From positions 4,092,001-4,156,000 of the forward strand of contig WHVY01000005.1 of assembly GCA_022266195.1 (NCBI GenBank): a DNA stretch of 64,000 nucleotides. Direction: 5' to 3'. How positions within the stretch are numbered: the stretch's first letter is position 1; the number at the start of each line of letters is the position of its first letter. A model generated the notes under the pieces. That model was not told the origin of the DNA, searched no databases, and was given only the letters and a program-made list of their open reading frames with translations. Positions 56,457 through 64,000 of the stretch are shown here, in pieces. The stretch is from Tetranychus cinnabarinus. Taxonomy: Eukaryota > Arthropoda > Arachnida > Trombidiformes > Tetranychidae. A program made the position numbers and the translations under genes.

Positions 56457-59400
56457 GCGCATGAACTGCTACTTGTGCATCGACTCGACGGGAAATTTGC
56501 CAAAGTTTTGTGAGACTTTCTCTCAAGCAACATAATTATCTCTTTACCTCTGAAACATAACTCTTTTCATTCAAACAAGAAACTTTTCAAAACAGATTAA
56601 TTAGCTGATATCTTGTTTCTTGTCCAGGCAAGTTTATTGTTTCTTTCAGTTATTCATTTACTAGTCTATTAATTTTTTCACTCTTCACCAGTAATTTCTT
56701 CGCCCATTTACAGTTTTGTTTTTCTCTAATTCATATCCAGGTAAGATTCAAACTATTAGAAGTGTAAAATGAATAAAATTGAAATATTTCGATTTCAATG
56801 TCCAAACTCAACTCTAGTTTCATCCTGGAAATTGAATCTTGCAGTGTGTCATCGTGAAAACTGGTGCATATTACATTGAAGTAAAGTACAAAAACGACCA
56901 ATCGAATCAATAGCAAGCTTTCTCTCAGGTTCGTCTTTTCAGCCTTTAGTGATGACGACTTGTAATTCGCCTAAAATTATCAAAGCAAACTAATCATTGA
57001 CTGTTGACCAAAAAACGTTGCTCGACTGTGTTGAATAATTGACCTTAGATCAAGCAACCTTTTCCTTTATTCATTTCTGAATATACTTTTCTTTTGCTGC
57101 TCAATCAAGTTAAATATTTTATTAGGTTTCAGGTTTAACCTGATCAAGGATCACCATAAATGATAGTTGAGTTAATTCACTTTCCTTATCATTATTACAT
57201 TTCATGGTTTTATCCTTTCATTTTCATCGACAGCCTAAACATTGCTATTACAATTGAATTGGTAAACTTGAATTAATATGATTGTAATAAATGATTTGCA
57301 ACCGGTTGAAGCAACATTTGCAGGAAAGCAAAACGAAAACTTATTTCCATCAAAAACAACAAGTTCATGTCACCATGAAAGCCGCATTTAGTTAGAACAC
57401 GAAATTTACAATTGAAATTAAAACTTTGATTCATTTGCAGAATGATTTTATTGATTAAATGATTTGAAACTTTTCACCAAACTTTGATAAATTTTCATTC
57501 TCTAGCAAATTCTGATTCTGATTAAAGTTACGTGAGCATTTAAGTGATTCAATTTGAAACGATTTACAGAAAAATTAAAAGTCTAAAAAGTCGAAACTCT
57601 AGAGTTTTTTTCTGATTTTAGCCTTTTCTTTGTATGATGTCGATGCTACCTTGATGCATGAAAGTTCAGTAATTCTTTGACTTTGGTCAGCATTGATATA
57701 AAGTGAAAATTGTCTATTTTTGTTGAGCATTCCTTCCATGATGAAATAGTTTAGGATGAAACAATTTAGTTTACTTTATGTATTTAGTGTTTAATGGTTA
57801 GTTGATTAAATATTAGATAACCATGGAAGGAATGAAATGAAAACAAGGAGAAAAAGAAAAACAAGAAATTTGAGTTTTTTCCACGTGAGTTTGGCCAACT
57901 GTAGATTGACACTGGACTAATCATTTTATACAACACCATGTATTACTTGGAGGCTACATGAATACATCTCCTTCAAGGTTGATGTTATTATTAGTGTATA
58001 ATTGTATTTGGCTTGAGAAGGATGAGAAAAAAATTGAATTACATCAAAACTGAAATCAAAAGCAAGTTAAGAAACTGTACAAAAGCTAAAAATAGATTTT
58101 GATGATAAAAAAATGAATTTCTAGTTCTTTGACCTCATTTTCCAATTGGATCATGCTAACATTGATTTCATTTCAACAACATTTAAAACTCAATTTTGAA
58201 GGGAAAAAAGTCCAACAGAGCAAACGTTGAAAAGCAAAATTTGAATTTTCACTCACGGGAATTGAGGTGTTTGAATAACTTCTTAAAATGATCAACCTTT
58301 TCAGATTCGATTTTCGATTAATTATGTAAACTTAAAGCTAAATAGATAAATCAGATCATTCCTTTGGCCTGAAACTGATTAATCAGGTCAAATATCAGGA
58401 CTTTGACGCAGTGATTCAGGTTTGATTCTCAGTCAATCAGTTCGGAGCCGAAGCTTACTCGAAGCTAGAAGGAACTTGTTGATTAGCTGATTGAAACATC
58501 CGCTAAGGAACACGTTTGCCATGGAGACTTTTGGAAAGTCCAAATAGTTTATTATGATTGAAGTTTTCTTGGCGTAACTGTTGAGAGGAAATAAACTTGT
58601 GGCTGAATAAGCGAGTTAAACTTATTATATAATCTAAAAGATTATAGTTTCGCTTCTTTGATTATTATTATTGAGAGAAAAGTTGATTTAGATCTTATCA
58701 CGATAATCATGGAAAACTGTTCGATGATGTTCGGCTTTATTGATCATTCTTTGACTTGAAAAAAGTAAAAAAGTTGAGCAAATGATATTTTAGAGCAACT
58801 TATCACTTGAGTATTGAAGGACAAAAAATATCAAATTATCTAGTTATTACGGAATATTATCAAAAATTTTCTTGTTTTGTCATTTTTTCATCAAAACATT
58901 TCCTTTACGATTCATTATCGAAGGTAAATCTATTCAACTATTTTTCCAGGTTAATGTCTTGATTTGCTTATTTTCCTGTAACAATGAAAACAAGATTGTT
59001 ATTGAAAATTGAAGACTAGACAAAGTCTGATAAAAATATAACATAACAGTTGAATAAAAGTTGTTCAATTGCAACTGTCATCAACAAAGTTCATCATTTT
59101 CTAGACTAAAAATATTAAAAATTTACACCAACAACTATCTAATTCATTCCCTGTTTAAATGGAGGTTAGATAATTGATATTCTGAGCATTAGATTCATCT
59201 TGCCATTATATTGGTCTTAATTGTTATCTTGGTTGAGCAAAAAAAGAAACCAGAAAGAATTACATTCGCAACAGTGAAAATTTATTGAATTTGTTCACCA
59301 GCGAATAATCATGATCAAAGTGAGAATCATAAAGATCCCAATGAGACTACAATAGCACAAAACAAAAGGTTAAAAATGAAGAGACTAAAAAAATCAACTT

Positions 59401-62400
59401 TTAATTACATTTATATTCAGCAAAACGATCAAATTTCCACTCCCAGAGTGAAAACTTGATAACAAGAGATGCTTTTTGTTTGGGTTAAATTTGAAACAAA
59501 AAGTACAAGCTATTCCAGTTGAAATGTTTGACTTTGAAAGAAACACAAAAAAGTTTCAAAATTGAATTCGGTTAGCATTTGGTTTCATGATAAAAGGCAA
59601 GATGAAAAAATCCGGAAACTGAAATGGTAAAAACTAATTGAGATGTTTCTTAAAACTCATATCAACTACTGAATGCATTTTTTCTCGAAAAAATTCTTCT
59701 CATGAATAAACTCGTCAAAATTGTTATTAAATTCTTGTAGCACGTTCAAGGCAAAAGTTTCACGAATTTGAATTTTTTATTAAAAAAAGATTGGTCAATA
59801 TTCATATTGGGAAACATGAAACTTTTCAATTGATGAAATGTTGATGAGAGTAAAAAAGAAATGAAAAAGTTGATCAAGTCTTAATGTTATTGAAATTATC
59901 GATTACATTGATAACAGTTGTAAGTCCATATTTTTGTTCCTCTTTTCTTCTTTTTCTTTCAATTTTTTCTCTCTTTTTTCTCTTCTTATGTGATTCTTTC
60001 ATCATGGTGATACACATGGTTGTTTGATGAGGGAAATGAGAAACTTGGGAACAAGAAGAAGAACAAGTTCAATACAAGTTTGATGTAAGCTCATGACATT
60101 TTGTTCAATTACAAGGTTGAACAAGAGGCTATCAACTTGGCTGTGTTGTATCATTTAATGTCAACGATTCAATAAAAATTGAAATTTTTCAGTGAAACTG
60201 AAGACTGAAAATGATAACCACAATGGAAGCAAAATAAGTATTAAAAATAGTGATCGCTATTTTCATTTTATATTTCATTTCAAGTTGAGTCGAGTTTCAA
60301 GTTTAAAATTTTATCAACAATTGGCTCAACATTTTATTCAATTTCATCAACTTTTCAACACAATTTTTATTCTCGTTTCATTTTTGAGCAAAGTAGAAGA
60401 CAAAAGATGAAGACAGATAATTAATCTTGACTATTAATCTGATCATTTCTTTTGCATAAAGTCGATAGACATTGGGATTGGAACCAAGAACAAGTCTTTG
60501 TTAGTCAAAGAAATGTGATCTAATTTGGGGTAAATTAAGTTTGGTTGAGTTGGAATCAAATATAAGACTTTTTTGCTGGAAAATATTGGTTGAACATTTG
60601 AATCTGAGAACAAAATTCGATATTAATTGTTCTTGAATGTCTTTTCTGTCTAATTGTTCTGATTTTGTTTAGTTGAAGTCTTTTGTTTTCACTTGCTAAA
60701 TGGAAAAAACATTTGAAATATTTGATGCTTTTGTTTGGGAATACAATTTTACTTCATTTGTTTGCTGTTTTTGATTTTCACTGAAACAAGTTTCCTGGTT
60801 GGAGTTACAATTAAAAAGGTAGGCTCATTAAAATACAGCGTCTTGGGTGAGAATAAATTTCAACCCTTATCAGGTTAATGACGTGTCTTGAGATTCTGAT
60901 TAAATTAATATGCTCATGTTAATCTAATTCATGAGTTAGCAGTAACTTTTTTCCCCTGCTAATTTATTAAATAATCAAAATCTTGTTACACTTGCTGTCA
61001 GAAAATAGCAATCAAATCATTGTTTCTCATTAATTGGAAAATCAATTTGCAAAATTGATTGCTTTACAAGCAAACAAATTGAAATTAAAACTAAAAACAC
61101 TCAACTCCAGACTCAAGTCATGAACAAGACTTAATCAAAGCTTCATACGCATGAAATCTGAATGTTAATTTTTGTTAAAAACTCGACTCTGATGAGGAAA
61201 TATGGATTTGAAAAAAATGTGAATCGATTGAGACATTCATTTGTTGCGAATTTTTCATGAAAATTGAAAAATGTTTATATTTGAATGATTCGTTGAGAAG
61301 TAGAGATTTCCCATTGCTTTGATCAGTTGGAATTGATTTCTGTTTTCATTTTTATTCTGAAAATATTTGGTTCTTATTATTGCAATCGGATTCTTAACAG
61401 AGAAATGAAATGGATTCACTTTTCGCAGCAATTTTAAAACGCTTGTTTTCCATGAATTTTCCTATCAATAGTGAAAAAATGAGGAAATGGTGTGGAATTA
61501 TCATTGGAACCATTTTCTGAGTTGTAATCGTTTAGATGCTGGAATCACATTAATTTTTCAAGTTGTCTGTACAATGAAAGGAGGACAAAAAATCGACTCA
61601 TTTTGCATGTTGGATGTCTGAAATGATTGGACAGATTCATGATAAACTATTGATTAGAAAGTGTAAGTATAATGAAATTGAACGCTTCTCGTGTCATGCA
61701 TTCATTATCAGCATCTCAAGATCTTCAGGTTAACCAATATTGAAATGAATATTTCATTGACTATTTAGAATGGCGTTGAAATTGAAATTTCACATTTTTT
61801 TCCCTGTTCTTCTTCCCTTCAATACTTTGCTTTACATTGACATTTATTTAAACTGATTAAGTTTGATAGATTTACTTGTGTCAAGTGATTCATTAAAATA
61901 AACATTAAAAGTGCAATACATTTGGTTTGATCAATTAATCTTGAAATGATTTGTTAACTTGCTTTCAACTATTACAATGTGAATAAAGGCGCATTAATCA
62001 TTAATCTTTCCTTTAATCAGTCACTCACTATTTATCACTTGGGTTAGTAAATACAGCTTGTTTGCCGGCTTATAGCCATTGATTAATCTTCCTTTTATTA
62101 GTTGCTGGTTTGCGCACAATTGATTGATTGCCATTTATTTGCAACTGTAAACTACGGAATAATGGCAAAAAGTAAAATTAAATTGTATCCAGAATAATTT
62201 AAATCACTTTTAAATCTAATAACATTGCAATAATACTTTAACACTTTAATGGCTCTACTCTTTTATTTTGAGCTTTAAAGGTTCACTTGTGTTTCTTTTG
62301 TTTGATTGCTTCTTGGTGTTAATTTCCTGTTGATTGTTCAATTAATCATTTACCAATTGTTTGGTGTTTAGTTAATTTGCTTATTATTGGGTCAAAAGTT

Positions 62401-64000
62401 GATAATGGTTTAAATGGTGAAAGTGAATGAGATTTTAAAATGTAAAGTAAAAGACAATTTTGACATTGATCATGAAATTGTCATTACAATGGAAATCATT
62501 GATTGATTGGATGACGATTGATTAATTGGCTTTTAATCAGACGGAATACACTAAATGTGGATAGTTTTTTTGATTAATAATGTAAAGTCAGGAAAATTAA
62601 GCAAATGAATCAAAAGTGAAACTTGTCATTAAGTAACATATTAGAATGGCTTTTTTCGCTTCTATTAATTGACTTAACAAAATCAATATATCAGTATGTG
62701 TTGCCTGCTTTTCCAAGTATATTTATATTAAACATGCTGAGAGAAAGATGATGATGATGATGATGATAAGCTGGGTGAGGAGGATGCAGATGGTGATGGT
62801 GATGATGGAGGAAGAGAGTTGACTTGTTGGACAAAGGATATTTATAAAGCGAAGCCAATAAGGAAACCTTTTACATCACCTCGTTTGGTACTTGAAACCC
62901 TCAATTCATGGTTATTATTGAAAACAATCTTCTTCTTCTTTTTTCCTCGTCATTTAAATTACAAATTATGATAAATCATTAGCTGATCAACTGATGATAT
63001 ACATTTTGCTTGAAATAATTATACAGTTTGATTTGATTCCAGCAAGTCTCGGTTTTACATATGTTTTGGGTTTTCAACTTGAAGCATATGGAAAGGTGAA
63101 TCTTTTTTTGGTTTAATCAAGAAATCTTTAATAAAACATTCAGTTGAGGTTATTTTTAAAATGATTTCACCTTATAAGGTTTGATTGTAGCAACTGTTGA
63201 CATTTAATCAGATTTAAGGTGATTTTGATTGGCTTTTAACCATTTATTCAACTTAAGTGTCATTTTGGGTTAAGCTTGTTTTTTGCTCTCAAGTCGGTTA
63301 TACAATGACAATTGGTTAAATTGTTGTTGAATCAATATTTTACAATCAATTTTTGATTGGCAATTGTTTTAATGATGCTAATTCTAGCTTTAGTTCATTT
63401 TTTTGTTCACTTGAGTTGATCAACTTTGGATTAAAAGATGTGGACAGATTTTAACTCTAGCTTTTTCTAATGCTTTCATAGGATAATGAAAGCCAATTGA
63501 TTACGGTTAATCTAGATTAGGATTAGAGGCGAGCGAAATTTGGTGACGAAAAAACTCGAGACAGTGGATTGCGTTTTGGGTAAACTTTTATTGATATTTA
63601 ATAATCATCCTTTGGCTCTATCTCAAAAGAGATGAGAAAGATAGTCATTTTCAATCTTGAATGCAAGGCAGTGGTCTAAGGGCAATAATGTCGGGTGTTG
63701 ATGTTAACAATGCATGGTTGAGAAACATGAGACGATTAAAATTATTCAAAATGGTATCAGGTATGATTACAATGTAAAATGAAAAAAAGTTATGATTATA
63801 AAATGAACGTGTAAGGTATTTTCATGAAATAATGAGAATTATCTTAACATAATCACAGTTCCTCCTAAGTTTATGATGATGATGAAAATAGTCGTGTTTA
63901 TGGAGGGTTTTTAAGAATAATTTAAAGTTCATAATTAAAATTTTGCAACTATCGCAAATGAATTTCTGAATTGGATCATTTAACGAATGCTGCTTCTCAA
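56457..64000. other. AT-rich sequence with no supported gene
   Basis: About 7.5 kb without a recognisable gene. It holds a GATG-rich tract at 62747-62809 and scattered short frames. It may be intergenic or intronic. Confidence 0.45.
62747..62809. repeat. (GATG)/(ATG)n microsatellite
   Basis: An ATG run followed by GGTGATGGTGATGATGG, visible directly. Confidence 0.8.

Noticed and set aside
1..64000. tRNA or rRNA genes
   Set aside because: I looked for B-box-like GGTTCGA contexts and rRNA-like GC-rich blocks. Isolated partial matches (for example near 54729) lack the paired stems.

Overview
The window reads as eukaryotic, animal nuclear DNA. It is strongly AT-rich and gene-poor. It has no operons or ribosome-binding sites, and its retrotransposon is primed by a sequence complementary to the 3' end of an animal-type initiator tRNA-Met. 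Small secreted-peptide genes with TATA boxes, initiator-like sites and AATAAA signals suggest an arthropod, possibly a mite or other arachnid. That last step is inference and is weakly held.

Layout. 1-10164: AT-rich sequence with microsatellites and a few open stretches that could be exons, none recognised. 10165-14682: a complete, apparently intact Ty1/Copia retrotransposon with two identical 229-bp LTRs, a 5-bp target duplication and one uninterrupted Gag-Pol frame. 14683-28519: no gene I can support. 28520-30240: two decayed Tc1/mariner-superfamily transposase genes on opposite strands. 30329-44221: the most remarkable region, a family of very small secreted-peptide genes. It holds 16 apparently complete genes in eight divergent pairs plus one 3' fragment. 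Seven pairs form an almost perfect 1,751-bp tandem array; the eighth, at the left edge, is inverted and carries a strongly diverged peptide. 44222-64000: AT-rich sequence with a group of possible minus-strand exons near 47.6-48.3 kb, a roughly 1-kb imperfect palindrome near 50.7-51.7 kb, a TA-flanked fold-back MITE at 53269-53574, and GATG/ATC microsatellites.

How the array works. Each unit is: peptide gene A (minus) - 568-bp shared promoter - peptide gene B (plus) - 877-bp spacer. The shared promoter is itself an imperfect inverted repeat, with a TATA box and a GATA-type site on each side, so each pair probably arose by inverted duplication and then amplified in tandem. The precursors are about 50 residues: a hydrophobic signal peptide, then a cysteine-free, helix-prone mature peptide of about 26 residues ending in Gly, which could be amidated. 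This is the best candidate for an undescribed system (defence, venom/saliva or reproductive peptides), but its function is unknown.

A second unexpected signal lies inside the Copia element. The decamer AGANGTATCC occurs 15 times (17 with GGA variants) on both strands and in several reading frames, and I saw no copy elsewhere in the window.
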